A stretch of DNA of 64,000 nucleotides from DATKJS01 sp050015275 (GTDB taxonomy: Bacteria; Acidobacteriota; Aminicenantia; Aminicenantales; Saccharicenantaceae), in NCBI GenBank assembly GCA_050015275.1, contig JBEKBS010000002.1, forward strand, positions 62,001 to 126,000. The letters run 5' to 3'. The translations under genes and the position numbers were made by a program. Numbering within the stretch: position 1 is the first letter of the stretch; each line of letters begins with the position of its first letter. The notes below the pieces were generated by a model. That model saw nothing but the letters and a program-made list of their open reading frames with translations. It was not told the origin of the DNA and made no database searches. Shown piece by piece: positions 26,320 to 34,573 of the stretch.

Positions 26320-26613
26320 ATGAAGCACAAGAAAAACACCGGGCAGGGACTGGAAGAGTCCAATAACGCGGCGTCAGCCGGAAAAACCCGGATCACAATC
26401 CGGCTGGACAGCGAGATCATCGACTGGTTCCGCTCCCAGGTTGAAGCCAAGGGCAGCGGCAATTATCAGACCATGATCAACAACGCCCTCAGAGATTATA
26501 TTCACCAGGGCGGAGAACCCCTCGAGTCGGTGCTGCGCCGGGTCATCCGGGAAGAGCTGAAGGGCAGCGGTCCCGAAAACGAGGCCCCGCCCATCCCCCG
26601 GGGCCGCCTCTAG
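26320..26613 (+). CDS. BrnA-type ribbon-helix-helix antitoxin without a toxin partner
   Basis: A 97-residue protein. The core TRITIRLDSEIIDWFRSQ followed by GSGNYQTMINNALRDYI is the BrnA antitoxin signature: a DNA-binding beta strand, then two helices. In BrnTA systems the ribonuclease toxin BrnT is encoded immediately upstream of brnA. Here the 229 bases upstream hold only the REP-like arm and an AT-rich promoter, and the 198 bases downstream hold no gene, so this is an orphan or has become a stand-alone repressor. The C-terminus (residues 70-97) is a charged extension. GAAGGAGGG upstream supports the ATG at 26320. Its position between GH127 and GH51 genes raises the possibility that it regulates them. 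Confidence 0.75.
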   Translation: MKHKKNTGQGLEESNNAASAGKTRITIRLDSEIIDWFRSQVEAKGSGNYQTMINNALRDYIHQGGEPLESVLRRVIREELKGSGPENEAPPIPRGRL

Positions 26614-26811
26614 CTCTCCGATCTAAGCAACTCGAAGGACGGTCACTCCAGGCGACGGCCCGGCGATTCATGGGAAAAAACCCGGGCCCAGTGAGCGTTG
26701 ACAGAGGCCCGGCGGCGGTGTAGAGTCCCTCCCGTCGGCCCCGACCACCCCGTCCTCGACGGCGAACCGCATCGCCGGAGGCCGATCCGGCCCCATCGTA
26801 AAGGAGGAGTG

Positions 26812-29214
26812 ATGAGCATGCCTCGCAAACCCCTTCGGCTGGCAACGACGTTTTTTATCGTCTTCGGGCTTCTCGTTCCTTTCATGGCCTGCAAGTCCGG
26901 CCCTTCCAGGGTGGCGGACGAGTTCGGCGGCAAAACGCAGTTCATCGCCAATCCGTCCTTCGAAGAGATGGCCGGTGATCATCCGAAAGGCTGGGAGCCC
27001 CGAACGTGGGAGCCGGAAGCTGTCTTCAAGGTCGGGCTTGCCGGCCGAACGGGGAACCGCTCGGTCATGATCAGCTCCGAAAAGGGCGCCGACGCGTCCT
27101 GGGTCACCGCCGTCCCCATCCGGCCCTACTCGCGCTACAGGCTCAGCGGCTGGATCCGGACCGAAAACCTCGTCCCCGGTAAGGCTAAGGGCGCCCTGAT
27201 TAATGTCAACGGCGACGAGGCCTGGCAAACCCCGGCGGTCAAGGGGACGGCAGATTGGACCCGCGTCGAGGTCGAGTTCGACGCCGGCGCCAACGATGCC
27301 CTCGAGGTGACCTGCCTCTTCGGCGGCTGGGGCAAGGCCATGGGCAAGGCCTGGTTCGACGACGTCGAGCTGACCTGGCTCTCGGGGGGGAAGCTGGCCC
27401 CGCCGGCCGTCAGGATCAACGCTGAAAAAATGGGCACCCCCGTCTCAAAATACATCTATGGCCAGTTCATCGAACACCTCGGCCGCTGCATTTACCAGGG
27501 CATATGGGCGGAGATGCTCGAGGACCGCAAGTTCTTCTGGCCCGTGGGACAGGGCGAATCGCCTTGGAAGATCGTCGGCGACGCGGCCCTGGTCAAGATG
27601 GACAAGGTCCGGCCGTTCACGGGCGAGCACGCGCCCCGGATCACCCTCAACGGGAACCAGGCGGGCGGGCTCTACCAGGACTCCCTGGCCCTCGTCCAGG
27701 GGAAGGACTATGTCGGCCGGGTAATCCTGGCCGGCTCCCCGGGCACGGCGCCCGTTACGGTCAGCCTCGCCTGGGGCCCCGGACCGGCGATGAGGCAGAC
27801 GGTCGAGGTCAAGGGCCTGGACCGCGATTATAGAACCTTCCCGTTCATATTCACGGCCGGCGCCTCGACCGGAAACGCCCGGCTCGAGATCGTGTCGTCG
27901 GGCCGCGGCTCGTTCCAGGTCGGCGCGGTCTCGGTCATGCCGGCGTCGAACATCGACGGCTTCCGCCCCGAGGTCTTGGCCCTGCTCAAGGAGCTCGATG
28001 CGCCCGTCTACCGCTGGCCCGGCGGGAATTTCGCCAGCGGCTACGACTGGCGGGACGGGATCGGCGACCGCGATAAGAGGCCGCCCCGCAAGAACCCGGC
28101 CTGGCAGGGCGTCGAGCACAACGACGTGGGCATCCACGAGTACATGGACCTCATGCGCATCCTGGGCGCCGACCCCTACATCACGGTCAACAGCGGCCTG
28201 GGCGACGTGAAGATGGCCGTCGACGAGGTCCGGTACGCGAACGGCCCGCCCGATTCCCCGCTGGGCAAGCTCCGGGCGGCGAACGGTCACCCCGAGCCGT
28301 GGAGCGTCAAGCTCTGGTCGGTCGGGAACGAAATGTACGGCGGCTGGCAGCTCGGCCACATCCCTCTCGCCGACTACGTCCGGAAGCATATCCAGTTCGA
28401 GGTGGCCATGAAGGCCGTGGACCCGGCGATCAAGGTCGTGGCCGTGGGCGCGGTGGGACGATGGGATGAGACCATGCTCGCCGAGGCCTCGAACCACATG
28501 GATGACCTGAGCGAGCATTTCTATGTCGGCGAGAAGCCGGGCTTGCTGAGCCATGTCAGCCAGGTCCCGCGCGAGGTCCGGAGGATCGCCGAGGCCCACA
28601 GGAGGTACAGACAGACCATCCCGTCGCTGAAACTGAAGACGGTGCCCGTCGCCCTCGATGAGTGGAACTACTGGTACGGGCCCGACCTCTACGGCGAGAT
28701 CGGGGTCCGCTACTTCTTGAAGGACGCCCTGGGGATCGCGGCCGGGCTCAACGAGTACGCCCGTCAGAGCGATATCTACATCATGGCCAACTACGCCCAG
28801 ACCGTGAACGTCATCGGGGCCATCAAGACGACGAAGACCGCCGCCGCGTTCGACACGACCGGCCTGGTCCTCAAGCTCTACCGGAGCCATTTCGGGACGA
28901 TCCCGGTCGAGGTCACGGGCGCGGCCGAGCCGCTCGACGTCATGGCCTGCTGGAAGGACGCCGCGAAAAAGGTCATGACGGTCTCGATCGTCAACCCGAC
29001 GAGAACGGAACAGACGGTCAGGCTCGACTTCGGGGCGCTGGGGCTTGCGGACACGGCGGAGCTTTACTTGATCGCGGGCAGCGACCCTCAGCTCTACAAC
29101 GAACCGGGGAAGCCCCCGGCCGTCGTTATCCAGGAGAAGGAGGGCGTGCCGTTCGGGAAAAGGGTGACGGTCCCTGCGATCAGCGTCTCGCTGTATGAGG
29201 TGGCGGTCAAGTAA
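26812..29214 (+). CDS. GH51 alpha-L-arabinofuranosidase with N-terminal CBM, lipoprotein-like
   Basis: An 800-residue exported enzyme that removes alpha-L-arabinofuranosyl groups from arabinan, arabinoxylan or arabinogalactan. The N-terminus has a signal with a Cys in PFMACKSG, a plausible lipoprotein site. Residues 40-200 form a CBM4/9-like jelly roll (FIANPSFEEM, YRLSGWIRTENL). The GH51 domain starts at PVSKYIYGQFIEHLGRCIY. The acid/base is E507 in WSVGNEMYG, the nucleophile E617 in VALDEWNYWYG. A C-terminal beta domain closes the protein. AAGGAGG at 26801-26807 supports this ATG; the longer frame upstream is not used. It complements the beta-specific GH127 enzymes. Confidence 0.93.
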   Translation: MSMPRKPLRLATTFFIVFGLLVPFMACKSGPSRVADEFGGKTQFIANPSFEEMAGDHPKGWEPRTWEPEAVFKVGLAGRTGNRSVMISSEKGADASWVTAVPIRPYSRYRLSGWIRTENLVPGKAKGALINVNGDEAWQTPAVKGTADWTRVEVEFDAGANDALEVTCLFGGWGKAMGKAWFDDVELTWLSGGKLAPPAVRINAEKMGTPVSKYIYGQFIEHLGRCIYQGIWAEMLEDRKFFWPVGQGESPWKIVGDAALVKMDKVRPFTGEHAPRITLNGNQAGGLYQDSLALVQGKDYVGRVILAGSPGTAPVTVSLAWGPGPAMRQTVEVKGLDRDYRTFPFIFTAGASTGNARLEIVSSGRGSFQVGAVSVMPASNIDGFRPEVLALLKELDAPVYRWPGGNFASGYDWRDGIGDRDKRPPRKNPAWQGVEHNDVGIHEYMDLMRILGADPYITVNSGLGDVKMAVDEVRYANGPPDSPLGKLRAANGHPEPWSVKLWSVGNEMYGGWQLGHIPLADYVRKHIQFEVAMKAVDPAIKVVAVGAVGRWDETMLAEASNHMDDLSEHFYVGEKPGLLSHVSQVPREVRRIAEAHRRYRQTIPSLKLKTVPVALDEWNYWYGPDLYGEIGVRYFLKDALGIAAGLNEYARQSDIYIMANYAQTVNVIGAIKTTKTAAAFDTTGLVLKLYRSHFGTIPVEVTGAAEPLDVMACWKDAAKKVMTVSIVNPTRTEQTVRLDFGALGLADTAELYLIAGSDPQLYNEPGKPPAVVIQEKEGVPFGKRVTVPAISVSLYEVAVK

Positions 29215-29322
29215 AGGAAAATGGGGTCAAAAGCGAGGACTCAAGGCTAAAAAGCAGCCCGGAAATCGACCTAATTATCGCATGATCGATTTGATGCGGA
29301 CCCCGGACCTGAAGAAGGCACC

Positions 29323-29459
29323 ATGGGGGATGATTTCCTGCCCGCGACGTTGAGCGTGATGGGCCTCCCGGCCGCGGCGCCATCGAGGAGGGCCTCAATT
29401 ATTTCTTCTATTTCAACGGCGGGGCCCAGATGATCAATGTCCTGAAGAAGAAACCCGTC
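29323..29459 (+). pseudogene. possible decayed fragment of an aldo/keto reductase N-terminus
   Basis: Two frames together resemble the start of an aldo/keto reductase: TLSVMGLP in one frame, then GAIEEGLNYFFYFNGGAQM in the next, which recalls the usual GLxxxx(A)IExGxNYF pattern. A stop (29331-29333) and a frame change break it, and no downstream reductase domain follows. The second part runs in frame into the amidohydrolase gene. Recognition is by eye and short, so treat as tentative. Confidence 0.25.
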
Positions 29460-30353
29460 CCGGCCCCCCGGCCAGTGCTAGAAGAATCAGGCCCCGCGAT
29501 CGAGATGCCGGCGAACAAACGTCCTTCTATCGTTGACGGCCACGCCCATTCCGCAGGCGAGTTCTCCAGGGGGGAGGACATCGTCCGGACCATGGACGGG
29601 CTCGGCGTGGACCAGGTCGTCCTGTGCCCCGGGCCCCTCAACGAGCCGAAAAAATGGCCGGTGCCCAACCTGGCCAGGGTCATCAGGAAGCGCGGCCTGG
29701 GGATGGTCGGGAACAGGCTCCTCCGGCTGACGTCCGGCTACGTCAGCCGGCGGTTCGACCTCGACGTCAGCAATGCCTACGTGGCTGCGCTCGCCCGTCG
29801 GCATCCCGGGAGGATCGTCCAGGCCTGCTGGGTGGACCCGGCGAACACAGGGCTGACGGACTGGCTCGAGGCGCGCCAGGCCGAATGGAAGTTCAAAGCC
29901 CTCAAGGTCCACCAGTGTTTCCAACGGGTTAAGGCCAATTCCCCGGGAATGCACGATCTGGCCCGGTTCGCTGGCGCGATGAAGATCCCGGTCTTCGTCC
30001 ACCTCTTTTCGAGGCGGGACGCCCTCGACCTCCTGGATCTCATCGCCGCTCATCCGGAGACGATCTTCGTCATCGCTCACGTGATGGGGCTCGGGGTTTT
30101 CTCTTCCGCGGCCGACCGGGATGCCCTTCGGAACGTTTACTTCGATACGTCTCCCCCCAACCTGACGCCGCTGGGCTTGGTCGAAAGGGCCCTCGAGATC
30201 TTCGGCGCGGGACGGCTTCTTTTGGGGTCGGACACGCCTTACGGCAGGAACAACCTAGCGGCGGCCATCGCCCGCGTCCGCGGGCTCGACATCTCGGCCG
30301 GGGAAAAGAACCTGATCCTGGGAGAGAACGCCCGCCGGATCTATTCTATTTGA
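29430..30353 (+). CDS. amidohydrolase-family protein (amidohydro_2, TIM-barrel)
   Basis: A metal-dependent hydrolase or decarboxylase of up to 307 residues. Motifs include IVDGHAHSAG near the N-terminus, KVHQCFQRV, IPVFVHLFSR, FVIAHVMGLG, and LLLGSDTPYGRNN at the C-terminal end of the barrel. The substrate is unknown; relatives act on aromatic acids, lactones or dihydropyrimidine-like rings. The true start is uncertain: the first 25 residues are atypical and may derive from an older gene fragment, so the ATG at 29505 (MPANKRPSIVDGHAH) is a good alternative. Neither has a clear ribosome site. The 3' end overlaps the convergent parvulin gene by 8 bases. Confidence 0.75.
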   Translation: MINVLKKKPVPAPRPVLEESGPAIEMPANKRPSIVDGHAHSAGEFSRGEDIVRTMDGLGVDQVVLCPGPLNEPKKWPVPNLARVIRKRGLGMVGNRLLRLTSGYVSRRFDLDVSNAYVAALARRHPGRIVQACWVDPANTGLTDWLEARQAEWKFKALKVHQCFQRVKANSPGMHDLARFAGAMKIPVFVHLFSRRDALDLLDLIAAHPETIFVIAHVMGLGVFSSAADRDALRNVYFDTSPPNLTPLGLVERALEIFGAGRLLLGSDTPYGRNNLAAAIARVRGLDISAGEKNLILGENARRIYSI

Positions 30354-31368
30354 TTCCGACGACCTGAAAACCGGCTTTCGCCTTGAGCTTCGTCAGGATG
30401 GCGTCGAAAGCCGTGTTCTGCTTCTGCTGCTTGAGCTGGGCCTCGATCTGGGCCTTGACCTGGTCGAGCGGCTGGGTCTCCTTCTTCCGGTTCTCGATCT
30501 TGAGGATGTGGTAGCCGTAGGTCGTCTCGACGATGCCGCTGACCTGGCCGACCGGCACCGAGAAGGCGGCGTCCTCGAAGGGCTTCACCATCTTGCCGCG
30601 GCCGAAGTCCTCGTACAGCCCCCCGTTGTCCTTGGACCCGGGGTCCTCCGAGTACTGCTTGGCCAGGGCGGCGAAGTCCTCGCCCTTTTTCGCGCGGGCC
30701 AGGATGTCTTCCATCTTCTTCCGGATCTCCGCCTTCTCGGCCGCGCTCTTCCCCTGGGTCAGGAGAAGGATATGGCGGACGGTGGCGGTCTTGTCCTCGG
30801 TATAGGCCTTCAGGACCTCGGCCTCCGGCACCTTGACGCTGTCCGCCATGGCGGCGTCCAGGTACTTCCCGATCGTCAGGTCGTCCGCGATGCTTTTCTT
30901 GACGTAGTCGAGGCTGACTCCGTTCGTCTTGAGCATCTCCGCGTACCGGGCCTCGCTGCCGGCCCGGGCATATTGGGCTTCGAGGGCTTTCTTGATCTCC
31001 TCGGGAGTCACGGACTTCTTGGCCTGGGTCGCCGCCTCGAGCAGGAGCTTGCGCTCTCCGATCTGGACCCCGGCCCGCTCGATGACGGCCTTCATCCGCT
31101 GGGCGTCTAGGCTCTTGAGCCCCTGGGCCTGGCTGCCCATCGAATCGAGGAGCATCTGGAGGACCTCCCCGGCCGTGACATCGAACTTCCTGGATGTGAC
31201 CACCACCAGGTTCTTCTCGGGGTCGAGGGCCGGCAGGGTCGCCGTGAGGTCCTTGGCCAGCTGGTAGGCGGGCGTCCCCGCGGCGATCTTCATCGGGGCC
31301 TCCTTCTTGGCCGAGCAGCCGGCGGCCGTGAGCGCCCCGGCGATCATGAGAACGAGGATCTTCTTCAT
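30346..31368 (-). CDS. periplasmic parvulin-type peptidyl-prolyl isomerase, lipoprotein
   Basis: A 340-residue SurA/PrsA-like foldase. The lipoprotein signal MKKILVLMIAGALTAAGC has a textbook lipobox (AAGC), so the protein is likely lipid-anchored outside the cytoplasm. A helical SurA_N-like region (residues 60-190) precedes the parvulin domain, marked by VRHILLLTQG, FAALAKQYSEDPGSKDNGG, and VSGIVETTYGYHILKIENR. It would assist folding of exported proteins, of which this window encodes many. It lies 87 bases downstream of the radical SAM gene on the same strand. Confidence 0.92.
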   Translation of the reverse strand: MKKILVLMIAGALTAAGCSAKKEAPMKIAAGTPAYQLAKDLTATLPALDPEKNLVVVTSRKFDVTAGEVLQMLLDSMGSQAQGLKSLDAQRMKAVIERAGVQIGERKLLLEAATQAKKSVTPEEIKKALEAQYARAGSEARYAEMLKTNGVSLDYVKKSIADDLTIGKYLDAAMADSVKVPEAEVLKAYTEDKTATVRHILLLTQGKSAAEKAEIRKKMEDILARAKKGEDFAALAKQYSEDPGSKDNGGLYEDFGRGKMVKPFEDAAFSVPVGQVSGIVETTYGYHILKIENRKKETQPLDQVKAQIEAQLKQQKQNTAFDAILTKLKAKAGFQVVGIK

Positions 31369-31455
31369 GTCTGTCTCCTTACGAACGAAGGAGCACTACT
31401 TAACCACATCCGGGACTGAAATTCAAAGGGTATTTTCCGGGGCCCGCCCCGCCTC

Positions 31456-32892
31456 TCACTTTTCGAGGCGGATATTCTCCCGGTAGTCAATCGAGATCTT
31501 GGCGCCGCCCGGGCGTGGCCTGAGCAGTTTCAGGGCGCGGAGAAAGGTCTTGTTGCGCCGCTTCCACGTCCGGTTGAGGCGGCGGGCGTAATGGGCGATA
31601 GCCACGCTGAGCCATTCCCCGGCGGCGAGCTTCAGGGCCGTCTGTTTCAGGGAATAGAACTTCTTGTGGCAGAAAAGTTGGGCTTTCTGCAGGTCCGGGA
31701 GAGAAAACCGGGCCGGTTCGAACACGGCGTGATGGGCGTCGTAGAGGGCCCAGTCCCGGAAGCGGAGCCGGTCTTCGGCTTTCATCCGGTTGTAGAACTC
31801 CGAGCCGGGCAGGGGGGTCAGGATGAGGAACTGGGACGTGGACAGCCGGGCCTTCTTGGCGAACCGGACGGTCTTCTTGACGGTCTTCCAGTCGTCCTCG
31901 TCGAACCCCAGGACGAACATGCCATGGATGTGGATCCGGTGCCGGCGCAGGACCCGGACGGCCTGGATGAGGTCGGCCACGGTCTGCTTTTTGTTCATGG
32001 CGTCCAGGCTCTCGGGGTTGACCGATTCGAAGCCGATATAGACGGTGTGGCAGCCGGCCTTCTTCATCAGCCGGACGAGCTCGATGTCGCGGGCGACGTC
32101 GGCCCGGACCTGGGTCGTCCAGGCGAACTTGAAACGCTCGCGGATCATGGCCTGGAGGAGTTCCTTGGTCCGCTCCCGGTTGGCCGTGAAATTGTCGTCA
32201 TAAAAGAAAACGGCGTTGCCCCGGCGGTCATAGCGGCGGAGCTCCTCGATGATGTTCTCCGTCGAGCGGAAGCGGTATTTTTTCCCGAACATGCCGGTCA
32301 CGGAACAGAACGAACAATCGAAGGGGCAGCCGCGCGACGTCAGGACGGGGATCGGCGGGGTGAATTTGCGGCGCCCGGGGTCAGGTTTGAGGAGCGAGAA
32401 GTCCGGATAGGGGATCGCGTCCAGGTTTTTCTGCATGGGCAGCATCGGGTGGTGGACGACGCGGCCGTCCACCTTCAGGGAGAGGTTGGGGACGGCGGAG
32501 AAGTCCCGGCCGCCTTCCCAGGCGTCGATGAAGGCCGTCAAGGCCGATTCCCCCTCTCCCCGGATGATGAAATCGGCGTGTTCCAGGGCTTCGTCGGTCA
32601 GGTAGGTCACATGCGGCCCGCCCATGAGGACGGGGACGCCCATGGCCCGGACCCGGTCGGCGATGGCATAGGCCCGGGGCGCCGTCGAGGTGATCGTGGA
32701 GATCCCGACGATGTCGGAGGTGGCGACGAGCTCGTAGTCGACCCGCCGGAGGTCTTCGACGAAAACCTCGACCTCCCAGCCGCGCCGCCGCATCATCGTC
32801 CCCAGGATGAGGGTCCCCAGGCGGGGCAGGGGGAACTGGGAAAAGATATGGAGGTTCGGCGCCTGGGGCTCGATGAAGACGATCCTAGGCAT
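31456..32892 (-). CDS. B12-binding-domain radical SAM protein
   Basis: A 478-residue protein with an N-terminal cobalamin-binding Rossmann-like domain (LGTLILGTMMRRRGWEVEVF, DIVGISTITST, MGGPHVTYLTDEAL) and a radical SAM core. The 4Fe-4S motif is C-x3-C-x2-C in RGCPFDCSFCSVTG. The B12-ligand DxHxxG motif is absent, as in many of this group. The C-terminal 130 residues are basic and helical. Related proteins methylate or rearrange lipids, hopanoids or natural products; the substrate here is unknown. It overlaps the upstream tandem-MerR gene by 8 bases, so it is presumably controlled by that regulator. Confidence 0.88.
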   Translation of the reverse strand: MPRIVFIEPQAPNLHIFSQFPLPRLGTLILGTMMRRRGWEVEVFVEDLRRVDYELVATSDIVGISTITSTAPRAYAIADRVRAMGVPVLMGGPHVTYLTDEALEHADFIIRGEGESALTAFIDAWEGGRDFSAVPNLSLKVDGRVVHHPMLPMQKNLDAIPYPDFSLLKPDPGRRKFTPPIPVLTSRGCPFDCSFCSVTGMFGKKYRFRSTENIIEELRRYDRRGNAVFFYDDNFTANRERTKELLQAMIRERFKFAWTTQVRADVARDIELVRLMKKAGCHTVYIGFESVNPESLDAMNKKQTVADLIQAVRVLRRHRIHIHGMFVLGFDEDDWKTVKKTVRFAKKARLSTSQFLILTPLPGSEFYNRMKAEDRLRFRDWALYDAHHAVFEPARFSLPDLQKAQLFCHKKFYSLKQTALKLAAGEWLSVAIAHYARRLNRTWKRRNKTFLRALKLLRPRPGGAKISIDYRENIRLEK

Positions 32893-33616
32893 CGCCGCTC
32901 CCCTTGGCGGCCTTGGCCGCCTTCTCCCGCTTCCGGTTCTTCTCCTGGAGGGCGTAGATATCTTTTCTCTTTTTCTTGAGGATGTCCTCCCAACGCCCGA
33001 TGCCGCCCTTGAGCAGGGCCATCTTGTCGAAAAACGTCTGAATGGCCCTGAGCATGGCCCCCAGCTTGGCCTCCACCTCAGCCTCGGGAAAAGCGTCGAG
33101 GTCGTCCTGGATGGCCAGCAGGGCGCGGACGTCGTCCGAGACGCCCTTGATCTCCTTGAGCGTGTAGCCGAAGAGCTGGAGGTCGCGGACGAGTTCGCAG
33201 ATGAAAATGTAGGAGCCCGAGTAGAGCCGGAAGCCGCCCTCGGTCCGCATGTCGGGCTCGATGATGCCCTTGTCCTCCCAGTGCTTGATCGTCCGCGGGC
33301 TCACGCCGGACTGCTCGGCGAGGTTCCCGACCGTGAGGAAGCGGTCCTTCTCCAGGATCTCTTTCCGGCCGCGCCCGTCCTGGGGGAGGCCGACCTTCTT
33401 GATGATCTTCTGGATCTCTTCGAGCCCGTAGCCGATCTCGGCCAGCTTCCGGACGCGGGCGACCCGGTCGAGGATGCCGGCCGGGAAGAGAGGCGTCCGG
33501 TCGTCGGCGAAGCCGGCCGGCCGGAGAAGCTTGGCCTTGACCCATTCGGCGATGGCCTCCTCGGAAACGCCCGTTTTACGGGCCAGGTCCTCGGCGGCGA
33601 AGAGGTCTTGGCTCAT
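32885..33616 (-). CDS. transcription regulator with two MerR-type HTH domains
   Basis: A 243-residue protein with two winged-helix MerR-like domains in tandem. The first (FAAEDLARKTGVSEEAIAEWV to EIGYGLEEIQKII) is degenerate. The second (FLTVGNLAEQSGVSPRTIKHWEDKG to LFGYTLKEIKG) is a good MerR match. A coiled, Lys-rich tail follows (residues 200-243). Single-domain MerR proteins dimerise; a tandem form could act as a monomer or bind a longer site. There are no clustered cysteines for metal sensing. The ATG at 33616 is preceded by AGGTATACC. The promoter has an overlapping dyad, suggesting autoregulation. It overlaps the radical SAM gene, forming a regulator-enzyme operon. Confidence 0.85.
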   Translation of the reverse strand: MSQDLFAAEDLARKTGVSEEAIAEWVKAKLLRPAGFADDRTPLFPAGILDRVARVRKLAEIGYGLEEIQKIIKKVGLPQDGRGRKEILEKDRFLTVGNLAEQSGVSPRTIKHWEDKGIIEPDMRTEGGFRLYSGSYIFICELVRDLQLFGYTLKEIKGVSDDVRALLAIQDDLDAFPEAEVEAKLGAMLRAIQTFFDKMALLKGGIGRWEDILKKKRKDIYALQEKNRKREKAAKAAKGSGDA

Positions 33617-33651
33617 GGTATACCTATGCGTATAGATTAATACTTAATGTC

Positions 33652-33699
33652 ATATTCATATACGTACGTGAATATATTTGATGGGCGGGGATTTGTCAA
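33652..33699 (-). promoter_or_regulatory. promoter and operator-like dyad of the tandem-MerR operon
   Basis: On the minus strand TTGACA (33694-33699) and TATATT (33671-33676) are 17 bases apart, near consensus. A dyad with perfect 7-base arms, ATATTCA at 33652-33658 and TGAATAT at 33669-33675, overlaps the -10 box and the predicted start. The placement suits repression rather than classical MerR activation, which uses a 19-20-base spacer with the operator between the boxes. Confidence 0.55.
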
Positions 33700-33896
33700 G
33701 GGCTGTTTGACCCTGGTATCGGCCCACGCGAGCCTTAAAGCGGTCGGATCGGGCCACAAGAAAATGAGGGATAAGATGGATCCGGCCAGCGCGTTCGACA
33801 AGAGAGCGCCATCCTTGGGGTCATTGGAAAGGGGAAGGGGCAGATGGGATAGGGGGGATGATCTGATATCAGCTATCGTCGGTTCCGGCGGGGCGC

Positions 33897-34100
33897 CTAA
33901 TCGGTCTCCGGAGTCTCTTTTTCGGGCGTTTCAACGCCCGGCTCGGGCTCCTGCTCCTGCCCCTCCACCGGCGCCGCGTCGTCGGCCGACGGATTCAAGT
34001 GCCTGGCCAGGCGCCTCAATCTTTTTTCCTCTTGCTTCTTCTGGCGCGCCAGCTCCCGGCTCCTCTTGGAACTCTTGTAGGCTCTGTTGCTCTTTACCAA
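33897..34100 (-). CDS. small basic protein of unknown function
   Basis: A 67-residue protein starting with TTG (34098-34100) behind GAGAAGGAGGGCA. It has a strongly basic N-terminal half (VKSNRAYKSSKRSRELARQ, KKQEEKRLRRLARHL) and an acidic, Pro/Glu-rich tail. The opening resembles small conserved proteins of unknown function that I recall from Acidobacteria and Deltaproteobacteria, possibly RNA- or ribosome-associated. Its start shows that the proline-rich rightward frame over the same bases is not a gene. No function is claimed. Confidence 0.55.
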   Translation of the reverse strand: MVKSNRAYKSSKRSRELARQKKQEEKRLRRLARHLNPSADDAAPVEGQEQEPEPGVETPEKETPETD

Positions 34101-34237
34101 ATGCCCTCCTTCTCGTTCTTTTCCGCCGCTATCGTAACACATCCGGGGCGGTGTGGACAAGAAACACGGGGCGGGGACCGGAAGGGGCGGGCCCGGCACC
34201 GATGGCCGTCCAGGGCCGCGACCCGGAAAGAAACGAC

Positions 34238-34266
34238 TTGACGCGATTTCTGATTAGGAGTAATAT
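34238..34266 (+). promoter_or_regulatory. promoter with flanking inverted repeat before hgcC-arsM
   Basis: TTGACG (34238-34243), a 17-base spacer and TAATAT (34261-34266). A 7-base inverted repeat, TCTGATT (34249-34255) and AATCAGA (34274-34280), brackets the -10 box. ArsR-type repressors use comparable sites, but the regulator is not in the window. Confidence 0.5.
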
Positions 34267-34306
34267 TCAGATAAATCAGATATCGAAGAATGGAAGGAGA
34301 GAGCTC

Positions 34307-34561
34307 ATGGCAGGAAAACCGAAAGACGACCCGGACGCCTGCTGCCGGGTGGAAGCCCTCATCGGCGTGGACGAGCGGGGTCAGATGGTCCTCCCCAAGG
34401 AGGTCCGCGCCGCCGCCGGGATCCGCCCCGGGGATAAATTGGCCCTCATCCTGTGGAGGAAGAGCGGACAGGTGTGCTGCATGACGTTGGTCAAGGCCGA
34501 CGAGCTCACGGGGATCGTGAAGAGCCGTCTCGGGCCGTTGATGAAAGATATCGTTTCCTGA
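34307..34561 (+). CDS. HgcAB-associated (HgcC-like) AbrB-type protein
   Basis: An 84-residue protein with an AbrB/SpoVT-like swapped-hairpin core, DERGQMVLPKEVRAAAGI and RPGDKLALI. It carries two cysteine pairs, one at residues 12-13 (PDACCRVEAL) and one in GQVCCMTLVKAD. This paired-Cys AbrB form is what is called HgcAB-associated protein, found beside mercury-methylation or arsenic genes. No hgcA or hgcB is nearby. The paired cysteines may bind arsenite or another soft metal, so it may be a metal-sensing regulator. ATG at 34307 follows GGAAGGAGAGAG. It lies 12 bases before arsM in the same operon. The longer frame upstream is rejected. Confidence 0.75.
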   Translation: MAGKPKDDPDACCRVEALIGVDERGQMVLPKEVRAAAGIRPGDKLALILWRKSGQVCCMTLVKADELTGIVKSRLGPLMKDIVS

Positions 34562-34573
34562 AGGGGATCGGAC

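Noticed and set aside
33647..34306. Long N-terminal extension of the HgcC-like gene
   Set aside because: Its translation is Pro/Arg/Ser-rich, it overlaps a small gene on the other strand, and the promoter and ribosome site for the short form lie inside it.
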